From: Myoxocephalus aenaeus
Taxonomy: Eukaryota > Chordata > Actinopteri > Perciformes > Cottidae
DNA: 64,000 nt
NCBI GenBank assembly: GCA_038501785.1
Contig: JBAMJR010000013.1
Coordinates: forward strand, 1,479,501-1,543,500
Direction: 5' to 3'
Numbering within the stretch: position 1 is the first letter of the stretch; each line of letters opens with the position of its first letter. Both the position numbers and the translations under genes were made by a program. Below, piece by piece: positions 55,327 through 64,000 of the stretch. Under the pieces are notes generated by a model. The model had not been told where the DNA came from, ran no database searches, and was given only the letters and a program-made list of their open reading frames with translations.

Positions 55327-55332
55327 TTTATT
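55327..55332 (-). terminator. Lectin poly(A) signal
   Basis: On the minus strand this reads AATAAA, 121 nt after the lectin stop codon. It is the likely 3' end signal of the lectin mRNA. Confidence 0.55.
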
Positions 55333-55453
55333 GCAGTAAAGTTAAGAAGCGTGTGTTTTGCAGGTTATCATGAAACACACTGGTCCTCCTGCAGCTCAGC
55401 TGTCGATGTCGACGCTGATTGAAAATGTGAAAGCCAACAGCAGCAGGTGATGA

Positions 55454-56510
55454 TCACATCTCCTTGGAGCACATGAAGGCGTTCTCATCTGCGCAGTTGT
55501 CATCGTTCCAGAATTCCCAGTCTGAAAAGAAATGACAGAACACATCACATTCAGTGGCATCAGGAGTTTCAGTGTAAAACATCCTTTCAGTGGTTCATCA
55601 AACACATTGTGAGCATCAAAACTGACATTTCCTGCTTGGAGCAGACAGACAAAGGACCCCATGCAGGACACTTTTTGTCTTAAAGTGCTCGTTTCAACTT
55701 AATGGAGGTCACCTGTTCAGGAGTAGGTGCACGTTCATGATAAGTGATCATCAGTTGAATCAATCTCTTTTTCTTACCTTTGTGGGTCATCTCGACGCAG
55801 TTCTCTTGTCCACCAAAATTGTCTGGCTGACCAGGGTACCATTTAGTAACCTTGACATCAGATCCATCAGCGTGTGTGAACTTCTCCTGAAGAACACAAA
55901 GGTGGGGGTCAGTGATGACATGTGACACATTCTCCAATCCGTCTGATCACAGTGAGACGTTCGCTGCTTACCCCGTCTCTTCCGACTCCAATCCAAACAG
56001 ATTGAAATTCAGAGTTGTCCCGGCGACTGATACAAACTGCGTTCCACAACTGTTCTTCAGTTTTCATTGACACCAGATCACCGCCTAAGCTGACGCAGTG
56101 TTTCTGAAATCAACAGAAATGGGACTGTGAGTCTTCACCAGCACTTTATCATCACATACAACAGATGAGGATAGATGTATTAGAATTATTATATGTGTCT
56201 AATGTGTGTCATAAAATGTGTGTTTGCTTCACCTCTGCATCATCGAAGGTTTTTGGAGTCTTGAAGAATTTAGCACAGGAATCGTCACCAATGCGGCTCC
56301 ATCCGTCACCACAAGGAACATCTTTAAATTCAGCACATTTTAACTGAAGTTCTTCCGCTGTGGGAAGACAAGAGCTTTACTCACCAAGTGTCTTGGGTTT
56401 TAGTTCAATAACGTGTTGGTGACGGCGTGGTACTTACTGTCCCAATAGGCTGTGACAGAGTTCAGGATGCCCACCGACAGCAGGACAGCCGTTACCACAG
56501 TTAGACGCAT
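55454..56510 (-). CDS. Secreted C-type lectin (single CTLD; ladderlectin / type II antifreeze-like group)
   Basis: Coding exons 56510-56438, 56357-56233, 56103-55972, 55886-55778 and 55521-55454 join in phase into 168 aa. A signal peptide (residues 1 to about 21, MRLTVVTAVLLSVGILNSVTA) is followed by one C-type lectin domain from about C40. Features are CGDGWSRIGDDSC, DDAEKHC (C69), the WIGV core (W103), QPD (130-132), the C140 cysteine after QEN, WND (151-153) and the last cysteine C164. The canonical six cysteines are 40, 52, 69, 140, 156 and 164, with two extra ones (32 and 90) that may pair. QPD with WND predicts Ca2+-dependent binding with a preference for galactose-type sugars. Fish lectins of this group act in mucus or plasma immunity, and type II antifreeze proteins arose from related lectins. 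Antifreeze activity cannot be judged from sequence. Confidence 0.92.
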
Positions 56511-56589
56511 GACTCTCTCCGTCTTAGTGCTGCTCAGCTGGAATATGACCTGCAAATGTGACAGTACTCACTTTGAATATTTGCTGGAC

Positions 56590-57698
56590 GATTTCTTCAC
56601 CGGGACAGTCACAACAAGACTACATGTTTTATTAGGATTTAGTTATCGTACAGATGAAACAAGATATAACGTGTTGATTAGTTTGAAGTAGTTAATAGAG
56701 TAGAATGTAATCATGAGTCTAACAGACTTCAGTGAAGAGAAGAAGAAGCTCACCACAGATGTGTTCTGGTTCCTTGTTGCTCCTCGGTCTGATTGTCAGG
56801 TGGCTCCTTCTCTCACTTTTAAACTCACACCTCGTGCCCTGTGGACATGGCAATGCTCTGCCAATGTCACCAAACGGATCATTAACATATGATTCATTAA
56901 AAAGACAAACACAGAATTCCCATGCAACTGAGAGACGGACGCTTGTTTAAGGTGTGGGGAAAACAACTTAGTTCAGGTGAGTTGGGGTTTTGTTTCATCC
57001 CCGGTGAAGTCTGATCTGACCATGCTATAAGATTACCGTATGCTGGAATTAAATGCTGTATTTCAGCCACATGTTCATATCAGCCTGGTGCAGCAGTTTG
57101 TGATCAGAAACCCCCTGAAGCCACAGTGTAACTCAAACAGTGGTTTGAATAAACGTAGCTGTGACAACACCAGTGTTTAAACTCCCTGAAGTCATTGGAC
57201 TGAATCTTCTGGATCAGCACACTTTGTGTAATAGTCTTAACAAAATGAAGTACTTTTCCATTACCTTATGTATTGTGTTTTTCAACTTGCAGTTAGTGCT
57301 CACTCCAGTGGGATAACCTTAATAGTTTGTCTGTGTTACTCGCTTCATGTATTCATGTCGTTATTGTTGACAGTCCAGCTTTAAGGCAGACATCACTGTT
57401 CATATTTGCAGTTCATGGCTCATATGGAATAGTGGCTGGTTATAAAAGTCTGTAATATGATCATTGTATGCGCTTAAAGTGTTTGTCAAGGACGATGTGT
57501 TAAAAAAATACAGTGTGTCAGAAACTTGTACCTGTGGTTGCATGACGTTAAAAGGAGATTCCTGCCTTTCAAATTAATGCATGTTTTGTTTTACGTGGAA
57601 ATATGACACCAGTTAAGTCAGAAATAGAAGAAGTCGAAGCTTCAGAAGACAACTTCAACGGAGAAGTTGAGGTATTCCTTCATGAGAGTTTCAGCTAC
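56590..57698 (+). repeat. Left arm of a 1109-bp inverted repeat (contains the active lectin promoter)
   Basis: Every position x I checked here pairs with position 116153-x in 58455-59563, so both arms are exactly 1109 bp with no net insertion or deletion. I found only a handful of substitutions, for example near 56720, 57500 and 57570, giving roughly 99% identity. The arm covers part of lectin intron 1, exon 1, the promoter and upstream DNA. Confidence 0.93.
56754..56823 (-). promoter_or_regulatory. Lectin non-coding exon 1 and TATA-type promoter
   Basis: On the minus strand a TATA-like TTTAAAA (56823-56817) lies about 25-30 bp before a probable start site. The leader exon ends at CATCTGTG|GTGAGC (donor after 56754). 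It is spliced to the exon starting at 56549 (acceptor TTTGCAG), which carries the ATG. The leader exon, promoter and part of intron 1 all lie inside the inverted-repeat arm. Confidence 0.65.
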
Positions 57699-57755
57699 AG
57701 CCACCATTCAACTATCAGAATAATCAGCTCACTCAGGAAATTCAACTTTTTTCTA

Positions 57756-58454
57756 ACTTTTATACTTTTCAAAAATATTACGATTTTTACAGATATTTTT
57801 TGTACAAAGTAACTCAATAGAGAGAATCTTCAAATCCTCTTGATGTCTTTTACGCTTCACCTGTTCCGTTTTACACAAAGTCAATACCAACACAATATAA
57901 ATACAACGTACTTTTGGGAGTTTTTTTGTGTCCCGAATGCTTTGACCCACGTAGAGCATGTCTTCATTCCTGTGCTGAAGTAAGCAATGAGACGACATGA
58001 ACCAAAGGAACATTTGAAAAGTTCATTTCAGGACTTGAGTCAGTTGAACATTATTTGCCAACCCCACCCTTCAACTTTCCATCTTTGGCAGTTCTCATCA
58101 ATGTGAACTGCCTCCTGGCTCTAAATGTTCCTCTAACATTTGAACAGCTTCTCGGCCTGAGGCGATGTCAAACACCTGAACTGAGCTCGGACTACATTGT
58201 GTCTCAGAGAGAGAGAGAGAGAGAGAGAGACTGACAACCTTCTGAACCCCAGAGAAATATTTTCTGTATATATAAACTCTGACCATTTCTGAAGTCAATG
58301 TTCAATATTGTGCGCATGTCAATCCACCATCTTCAATGTTTCCCCTACCGTTAGATCAGGGGGGCGCCCTCCGCCTTAAAATTAAAGTAATTTAACAGTA
58401 ATCAGTCAAATTCAAGCACTGGATGCAATGAAATATTCAGGTCAAGGGAGAAAT
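57756..58454 (+). repeat. Unnamed repeat 'R', copy A (inverted-repeat spacer)
   Basis: It begins ACTTTTATACTTTTCAAAAA and ends GGTCAAGGGAGAAAT. It contains CTTCACCTGTTCCGTTTTAC, a (GA)n run at 58206-58230 and CCCCTACCGTTAGATCAGGG. It lacks an internal stretch of about 80 bp and a 13-bp stretch that are present in copies B and D. No transposase, LTR or clear terminal repeat is visible. Confidence 0.8.
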
Positions 58455-59563
58455 GTAGCTGAAACTCTCATGAAGGAATACCTCAACTTCTCCGTTGAAG
58501 TTGTCTTCTGAAGCTTCGACTTCTTCTATTTCTGACTTAACTGGTGTCATATTTCCACGTAAAACAAAACATGCATTCATTTGAAAGGCAGGAATCTCCT
58601 TTTAACGTCATGCAACCACAGGTACAAGTTTCTGACACACTGTATTTTTTGAACACATCGTCCTTGACAAACACTTTAAGCGCATACAATGATCATATTA
58701 CAGACTTTTATAACCAGCCACTATTCCATATGAGCCATGAACTGCAAATATGAACAGTGATGTCTGCCTTAAAGCTGGACTGTCAACAATAACGACATGA
58801 ATACACGAAGCGAGTAACACAGACAAACTATTAAGGTTATCCCACTGGAGTGAGCACTAACTGCAAGTTGAAAAACACAATACATAAGGTAATGGAAAAG
58901 TACTTCATTTTGTTAAGACTATTACACAAAGTGTGCTGATCCAGAAGATTCAGTCCAATGACTTCAGGGAGTTTAAACACTGGTGTTGTCACAGCTACGT
59001 TTATTCAAACCACTGTTTGAGTTACACTGTGGCTTCAGGGGGTTTCTGATCACAAACTGCTGCACCAGGCTGATATGAACATGTGGCTGAAATACAGCAT
59101 TTAATTCCAGCATACGGTAATCTTATAGCATGGTCAGATCAGACTTCACCGGGGATGAAACAAAACCCCAACTCACCTGAACTAAGTTGTTTTCCCCACA
59201 CCTTAAACAAGCGTCCGTCTCTCAGTTGCATGGGAATTCTGTGTTTGTCTTTTTAATGAATCATATGTTAATGATCCGTTTGGTGACATTGGCAGAGCAT
59301 TGCCATGTCCACAGGGCACGAGGTGTGAGTTTAAAAGTGAGAGAAGGAGCCACCTGACAATCAGACCGAGGAGCAACAAGGAACCAGAACACATCTGTGG
59401 TGAGCTTCTTCTTCTCTTCACTGAAGTCTGTTAGGCTCATGATTACATTCTACTCTATTAACTACTTCAAACTAATCAACACGTTATATCTTGTTTCATC
59501 TGTACGATAACTAAATCCTAATAAAACATGTAGTCTTGTTGTGACTGTCCCGGTGAAGAAATC
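58455..59563 (-). repeat. Right arm of the 1109-bp inverted repeat
   Basis: Reverse complement of 56590-57698. It ends abruptly within what was lectin intron 1, at GGTGAAGAAATC, where repeat R copy B begins. No lectin coding exon follows on the plus strand. Confidence 0.93.
59330..59399 (+). promoter_or_regulatory. Duplicated, inverted lectin promoter and non-coding exon 1
   Basis: This is a mirror copy of the lectin TATA-like box (59330-59336) and leader exon, ending at the same donor CATCTGTG|GTGAGC after 59399. It points right, away from the lectin gene. Its box and donor are intact, so it could drive transcription into the repeat region. Confidence 0.65.
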
Positions 59564-60262
59564 TTTAATTTAAATACTTTAATTTTAAGGCGGAGGGCGC
59601 CCCCCTGATCTAACGGTAGGGGAAACATTGAAGATGGTGGATTGACATGCGCACAATATTGAACATTGACTTCAGAAATGGTCAGAGTTTATATATACAG
59701 AAAATATTTCTCTGGGGTTCAGAAGGTTGTCAGTCTCTCTCTCTCTCTCTCTCTCTCTGAGACACAATGTAGTCCGAGCTCAGTTCAGGTGTTTGACATC
59801 GCCTCAGGCCGAGAAGCTGTTCAAATGTTAGAGGAACATTTAGAGCCAGGAGGCAGTTCACATTGATGAGAACTGCCAAAGATGGAAAGTTGAAGGGTGG
59901 GGTTGGCACATAATGTTCAACTGACTCAAGTCCTGAAATTAACTTTTCAAATGTTCCTTTGGTTCATGTCGTCTCATTGCTTACTTCAGCACAGGAATGA
60001 AAACATGCTCTACGTGGGTCAAAGCATTTGGGACAAAAAAAACTTCAAACGTGGTCTCCCAAAAGTACGTTGTATTTATATTGTGTTGGTATTGACTTTG
60101 TGTAAAACGGAACAGGTGAAGCGTAAAAGACATCAAATCTGTCGGTACGTTTAATAGTTCAAAGTCTCGCTGAAAGTATGCGGAAGGAGATGGAGTTCAG
60201 TGTCGAGTAGGTTTAAGAGGATTTGAAGATTCTCTCTATTGAGTTACTTTGTAAAAAAAATA
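59564..60262 (-). repeat. Repeat R, copy B (opposite orientation)
   Basis: Reverse complement of copy A type, with the extra 80-bp and 13-bp segments present. The (TC)n run is at 59733-59758. Confidence 0.8.
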
Positions 60263-60266
60263 TCTG

Positions 60267-60404
60267 TAAATTGATCATGGTGTATGCCCTCTATGTTCAA
60301 GGACATTCAACAGTGGCCCCTTCCAGAGAGTGGCAATGGACATGCTTGAATTACCAGTGACTTCTAAGGGCAACATATATGTGTTAAGCAATGTTCTGGT
60401 GTAA
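60267..60404 (+). mobile_element. Fragment of a Ty3/gypsy-type integrase
   Basis: One frame reads a CPLC-type segment, then PFQRVAMDMLELPVTSKGN and IYVL before a stop at 60402. This resembles the start of the integrase catalytic core of Ty3/gypsy retrotransposons, where the D of MDML is the first catalytic aspartate. Only about 40 codons remain, and no LTR or other pol domain is visible. Confidence 0.6.
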
Positions 60405-60479
60405 GTTTCTGGGGCTTTTATTGTGAAGGGGAAAACGGAAGGAGAGGAGAAGAGGAATGGTTTGAGTGAAGAGGGAGAA

Positions 60480-60649
60480 GTGAACGGTGTAGGAACTACA
60501 ACAAATTCAAATGTGGCCGCCCTCTTTTTAAGGGACCAAAAGTAATTGGACAATTGGCAATTTTTTCATTTCAACTCCATTGCTGTGGTGTACAGAGCCA
60601 AAATAATGAAAAATGTTTCAATGTCCAAATAGTTATGGACCTGACTGTA
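60480..60649. mobile_element. Truncated Tc1-like transposon end
   Basis: It ends GTCCAAATAGTTATGGACCT then GACTGTA, which is the reverse of a TACAGTCAGGTCCATAA terminal repeat common in fish Tc1/mariner elements. Inside are the familiar GGGACCAAAAGTAATTGGAC and GTGAACGGTGTAGGAACTAC stretches. The other terminus and the transposase gene are missing. Confidence 0.65.
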
Positions 60650-61034
60650 TTTTACTTGTATATTACTTATGGTGTTCAATACGTCCAAATACAGCAGTTT
60701 GAGGCTTTTTTTCATAAAACAAGCTATGATTTATAGTTTTATAGAGCAATCGCTCAGTCTTACCCCCTAGAGGGGGATTGGTTGGGTGTGTGTGGGGAAA
60801 ACAACTCAGTTCAGGTGAGTTGGGGTTTTGTTTCATCCCCCGGTGAAACTTGAAGTCAGTGACTTGAAGTCTGATCTGACCATGCTATAAGATTACCGTA
60901 TGCTGGAATTAAATGCACATTTTCACATCAGCTTGGTGCAGCAGTTTGTGATCAGAAACCCCCTGAAGCCACAGCGTAACTCAAACAGTGGTTTAAACAA
61001 GAGCCTGTCTCTCAGTTGTCTGGGCGTTCTTTGA
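60650..61034 (+). repeat. Rearranged duplicate of the lectin upstream region, copy 1
   Basis: Bases 60787-61010 match lectin upstream DNA (compare 56953-57150 and 59003-59200). The following AACAAGAGCCTGTCTCTCAG to about 61034 matches the neighbouring promoter-side sequence in the opposite relative orientation. One of the two pieces is therefore inverted with respect to the intact arms. The leading part, from TACTTGTATATTACTTATGG, is shared with 63490-63597. Confidence 0.75.
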
Positions 61035-61670
61035 TGCTGTGTTTGTCTTTTACGCTTCACCTGTTCCGTTTTACACAAAGTCAATACCAACACAATATAA
61101 ATACAACGTACTTTTGGGAGACCACGTTTGAAGTTTTTTTTGTCCCAAATGCTTTGACCCACGTAGAGCATGTTTTCATTCCTGTGCTGAAGTAAGCAAT
61201 GAGACGACATGAACCAAAGGAACATTTGAAAAGTTCATTTCAGGACTTGAGTCAGTTGAATATTATGTGCCAACCCCACCCTTCAACTTTCCATCTTTGG
61301 CAGTTCTCATCAATGTGAACTGCCTCCTGGCTCTAAATGTTCCTCTAACATTTGAACAGCTTCTCGGCCTGAGGCGATGTCAAACACCTGAACTGAGCTC
61401 GGACTACATTGTGTCTCAGAGAGAGAGAGAGAGAGAGAGAGACTGACAACCTTCTGAACCCCAGAGAAATATTTTCTGTATATATAAACTCTGACCATTT
61501 CTGAAGTCAATGTTCAATATTGTGCGCATGTCAATCCACCATCTTCAATGTTTCCCCTACCGTTACATCAGGGGGGCGCCCTCCGCCTTAAAATTAAAGT
61601 AATTTAACAGTAATCAGTCAAATTCAAGCACTGGATGCAATGAAATATTCAGGTCAAGGGAGAAATGTAT
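61035..61670 (+). repeat. Repeat R, copy C
   Basis: Same orientation as copy A, beginning at CTTTTACGCTTCACCTGTTC and ending AGGGAGAAATGTA. It has the 13-bp segment but starts later than copies A and D. The (GA)n run is at 61419-61442. Confidence 0.8.
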
Positions 61671-61701
61671 AAAAACAATTAGAACTGGAAAAAGTGCAAT
61701 T

Positions 61702-62484
61702 TCAAACAATAAAATGTCCATAACTGACTTTATTGTTACCGTATTGAACTGGAATCCTCTCCCTGCGCGGTCGTCTTCTCCATGAACTGGAGTCTCTTCC
61801 TGAACTGGAGTCTTCTTCCTGGGCTGGAGTCCTCTTCCCTGCAGTGGAAGGACAGAGAGACATTGGTTACCGATTCCCATTAGACATACCACAATATGTT
61901 TCTACTACTGACGATGTCAGCCTATGTGGTGTTTTGTCTACTGGGATCTTATCAAGCTTGATGAGCTTTGGAGTGCTCGGCAGGGACACCTGGGCAACAT
62001 CAGCCTGGGTCGAGGTTTCCTGCAACACAAAATAAACAGACAATAGTACCGTATTTATTAGAAGAGATATGAAAGTAACCCTTACTTTGATGTTCCCGGT
62101 CAAATAAAAGTGTATTTAGGGGGAAAGTGAGAAGATAAGCATTGTTTAGTCTGGAAGGTGTGGTTCATGTGGGGGGATTGTCACATGAAGCAGGACAGAG
62201 ATGGTTCCCATAACAAACACCTGCTTTTTTGGTTTGAAGTTTGAAATGTGTACAACTTTATATATGGGGCTGCGAACAGGTGTTCACACAAGCTAGCAAC
62301 AAGGTATCCAACGTTATACCAGCTTTTGCAGTCTGCCCTGCCATGTAGCGTTAGCTCAGAAAACACACAAAATGTTGTGCTGTGTAAAAGTCTTACCTGT
62401 TGTGCTGTCTGACCTGTCGTGGCGTTCTGGTTCACCTTCAGTGGTGCTCGGTAACGTTACTCGTGCCACGTGGTGCCGCACGGT
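61702..62484 (-). other. Candidate spliced transcription unit, function unknown
   Basis: Plausible exons on the minus strand are about 62484-62394 (ends ACAACAG|GTAAGA), 62019-61890 (TTGCAG acceptor, TGTG|GTATGT donor) and 61838 to about 61702 (CTGCAG acceptor), with AATAAA at 61734-61729. The middle exon is open as ETSTQADVAQVSLPSTPKL in phase 0. The last holds three copies of an 18-bp GACTCCAGTTCAGGAAGA unit and is open in several frames. I do not recognise the product. The second intron would be only 51 nt, which is very short, so the middle exon may be an alternative. It could be a long non-coding RNA. Confidence 0.3.
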
Positions 62485-62940
62485 AGCTAGCAAGAGAGAA
62501 AAGAGTCAAAACTTCTCCAAACGGAGCTAGCCTTAGCTAACGAGCAGCAACACACATACACGACGACGGCGTCACACATAAAAGATTCCAATTCATTTAC
62601 ATTAAACGCATGCCATTTATCAAGTATATGAAGCCAACTTAAAGTGCAAATACTATATTTTGGTAATATTAGTAACACTAACGTTAGCTTACTAGTGCAG
62701 GGAAATGTCCCTATTCCCTCTTAAAGTCACGTAGCGTTACACGGTAACTTTACTTGAGAAGACTGTATTGTCTGGAATTAATGTACAGCTTCGTTATCTT
62801 GCTGTTGCAGAAGTTGAAGTGGACTCTGGTCAGAAAAGTTGTAGCTCTTGCTCCACAATTGTGTCGAGAGAAACAAGTGTCCATTGGCACACAACGTTAT
62901 AGTCTACTGTCATCATTTGTGTAATGTAACAGAGGGTATA
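62485..62940. other. No feature recognised
   Basis: This is unique-looking sequence upstream of the candidate minus-strand unit. It contains several GTTAGC/GCTAGC motifs and could hold its promoter. No conserved coding exon is visible. Confidence 0.4.
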
Positions 62941-62941
62941 A

Positions 62942-63450
62942 AACTTTTATACTTTTCAAAAATATTAAGCTTTTTACAGATAGTTTTTTTACAAAGTAAC
63001 TCAATAGAGAGAATCTTCAAATCCTCTTAAACCTACTTGACACTGAACTCCATCTCCTTCCGCATCCTTTCAGCGAGACTTTGAACTATTAAACTTACCG
63101 ACAGATTTGATGTCTTTTACGCTTCACCTGTTCCGTTTTACACAAAGTCAATACCAACACAATATAAATACAACGTACTTTTGGGAGACCACGTTTGAAG
63201 TTTTTTTTGTCCCGAATGCTTTGACCCACGTAGAGCATGTTTTCATTCCTGTGCTGAAGTAAGCAATGAGACGACATGAACCAAAGGAACATTTGAAACG
63301 TTCATTTCAAGACTTGAGTCAGTATTGCCAACTCTCCCTTCAACTTTCCATCTTTGGCAGTTCTCATCAATGTGAACTGCCTCCTGGCTCTAAATGTTCC
63401 TCTAACATTTGAACAGCTTCTAGGCCTGAGGCGATGTCAAACACCTGAAT
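62942..63450 (+). repeat. Repeat R, copy D
   Basis: Same orientation as copies A and C. It carries the 80-bp segment missing from copy A (for example CCTACTTGACACTGAACTCC) and stops after GATGTCAAACACCTGAAT, before the (GA)n part. Confidence 0.8.
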
Positions 63451-63484
63451 CATCTGTGACATTTGAAATGTTTCATGTACCAAA

Positions 63485-63946
63485 CCATATATTTGACTTG
63501 TATATTACTTATGGTGTTCAATACATCCAAAAACAAGCGATGATTTACAGTACTATAGAGCAATCGCTCAATCTTACCCCCTAGAGGGAGATTGGTTGGG
63601 TGTGTGTGGGGAAAACAACTCAGTTCAGGTGAGTTGGGGTTTTGTTTCATCCCCCGGTGAAACTTGAAGTCAGTGACTTGAAGTCTGATCTGACCATGCT
63701 ATAAGATTACCGTATGCTGGAATTAAATGCTGTATTTCAACCACATGTTCATATCAGCCTGGTGCAGCAGTTTGTGATCAGAAACCCTGTGAAGCCACAG
63801 TGTAACTTAAACAGTGGTTTAAACAAGAGTCTGTCTCTCAGTTGTCTGGGCGTTCTTTGATGCTGTGTTTGTCTTTATAATGAATCATATATTAATGATC
63901 CGTTTGGTGACATTGGCAGAGCATTGCCATGTCCACAGGGCACGAG
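63485..63946 (+). repeat. Rearranged duplicate of the lectin upstream region, copy 2
   Basis: It has the same inverted arrangement as 60650-61034 but extends further, through TTTGGTGACATTGGCAGAGC to GGGCACGAGG, which matches 59279-59323. It stops just before the TATA-like box, where repeat R copy E begins. This is a third, truncated lectin promoter, pointing right. Confidence 0.75.
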
Positions 63947-64000
63947 GTTTCAAATGTTCCTTTGGTTCATGTCGTCTCATTGCTTACTTCAGCACAGGAA
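63947..64000 (-). repeat. Repeat R, copy E, cut by the window edge
   Basis: It reads CAAATGTTCCTTTGGTTCAT then GTCGTCTCATTGCTTACTTC, the orientation of copy B. Confidence 0.75.

Noticed and set aside
56732..56950. 72-aa frame with an exact twin at 59203-59421 on the other strand
   Set aside because: The two are identical because they lie in the inverted-repeat arms. The sequence is lectin leader exon and promoter read backwards, and codon content shows no sign of selection.
59897..60154. Recurring 60-100 aa frame containing MFLWFMSSHCLLQHRN in repeat R copies (also near 57753-58013, 60923-61225 and 63095-63292)
   Set aside because: It recurs only because R is repeated. Copy A is shifted by the loss of 13 bp, and the frames end at different places. 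I found no similarity to a known protein. A passing likeness to a zinc-binding domain in another frame lacked the required residues.

Overview
The window is vertebrate nuclear DNA, and almost certainly from a spiny-rayed (acanthomorph) teleost. All protein-coding genes are split by GT-AG introns, dinucleotide microsatellites are very dense, and several interspersed repeats typical of acanthomorph genomes are present. Nothing bacterial, plasmid or phage-like was seen. All calls come from reading the sequence and from remembered family sequences; no database search was run.

From left to right the window holds a conserved gene block. The first five coding exons of kdm6a (UTX histone H3K27 demethylase) lie on the minus strand at 10863-3617, and the gene runs off the left edge. 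On the plus strand follow fundc1 (mitophagy receptor, 13525-15703, complete), efhc2 (ciliary doublet-microtubule protein with three DM10 domains, 17390 to about 27851, 15 exons recognised) and ndp (norrin, 45159-49394, complete coding region). This is the human Xp11.3 order KDM6A-FUNDC1-EFHC2-NDP, so the block is ancestral. In human the MAOA/MAOB genes come next. Here the sequence after ndp leads into a C-type lectin locus instead.

The gaps are mostly microsatellites, minisatellites (12-bp, 30-bp and 44-bp units), a short inverted-repeat transposon in kdm6a intron 5, and dispersed teleost repeats. The 17 kb between efhc2 and ndp probably holds the non-coding first exon and control elements of ndp. 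An X-box (RFX site) lies 59 bp before the efhc2 start codon, which fits a ciliary gene.

The right 10 kb is the structurally unusual part. A secreted C-type lectin (168 aa, QPD and WND motifs) is encoded on the minus strand at 56510-55454. Its promoter and first exon are part of a near-perfect inverted repeat with two 1109-bp arms (56590-57698 and 58455-59563) around a 756-bp spacer. The right arm therefore carries a second, oppositely oriented lectin promoter and 5' exon with no lectin body behind it. Around it lie five copies, in both orientations, of a roughly 500-700 bp repeat I cannot name. Two further rearranged pieces of the lectin upstream region, a broken lectin signal-peptide exon at 54.6 kb, and scraps of a Ty3/gypsy integrase and a Tc1-like element are also present. 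This looks like a recently and repeatedly rearranged lectin cluster.
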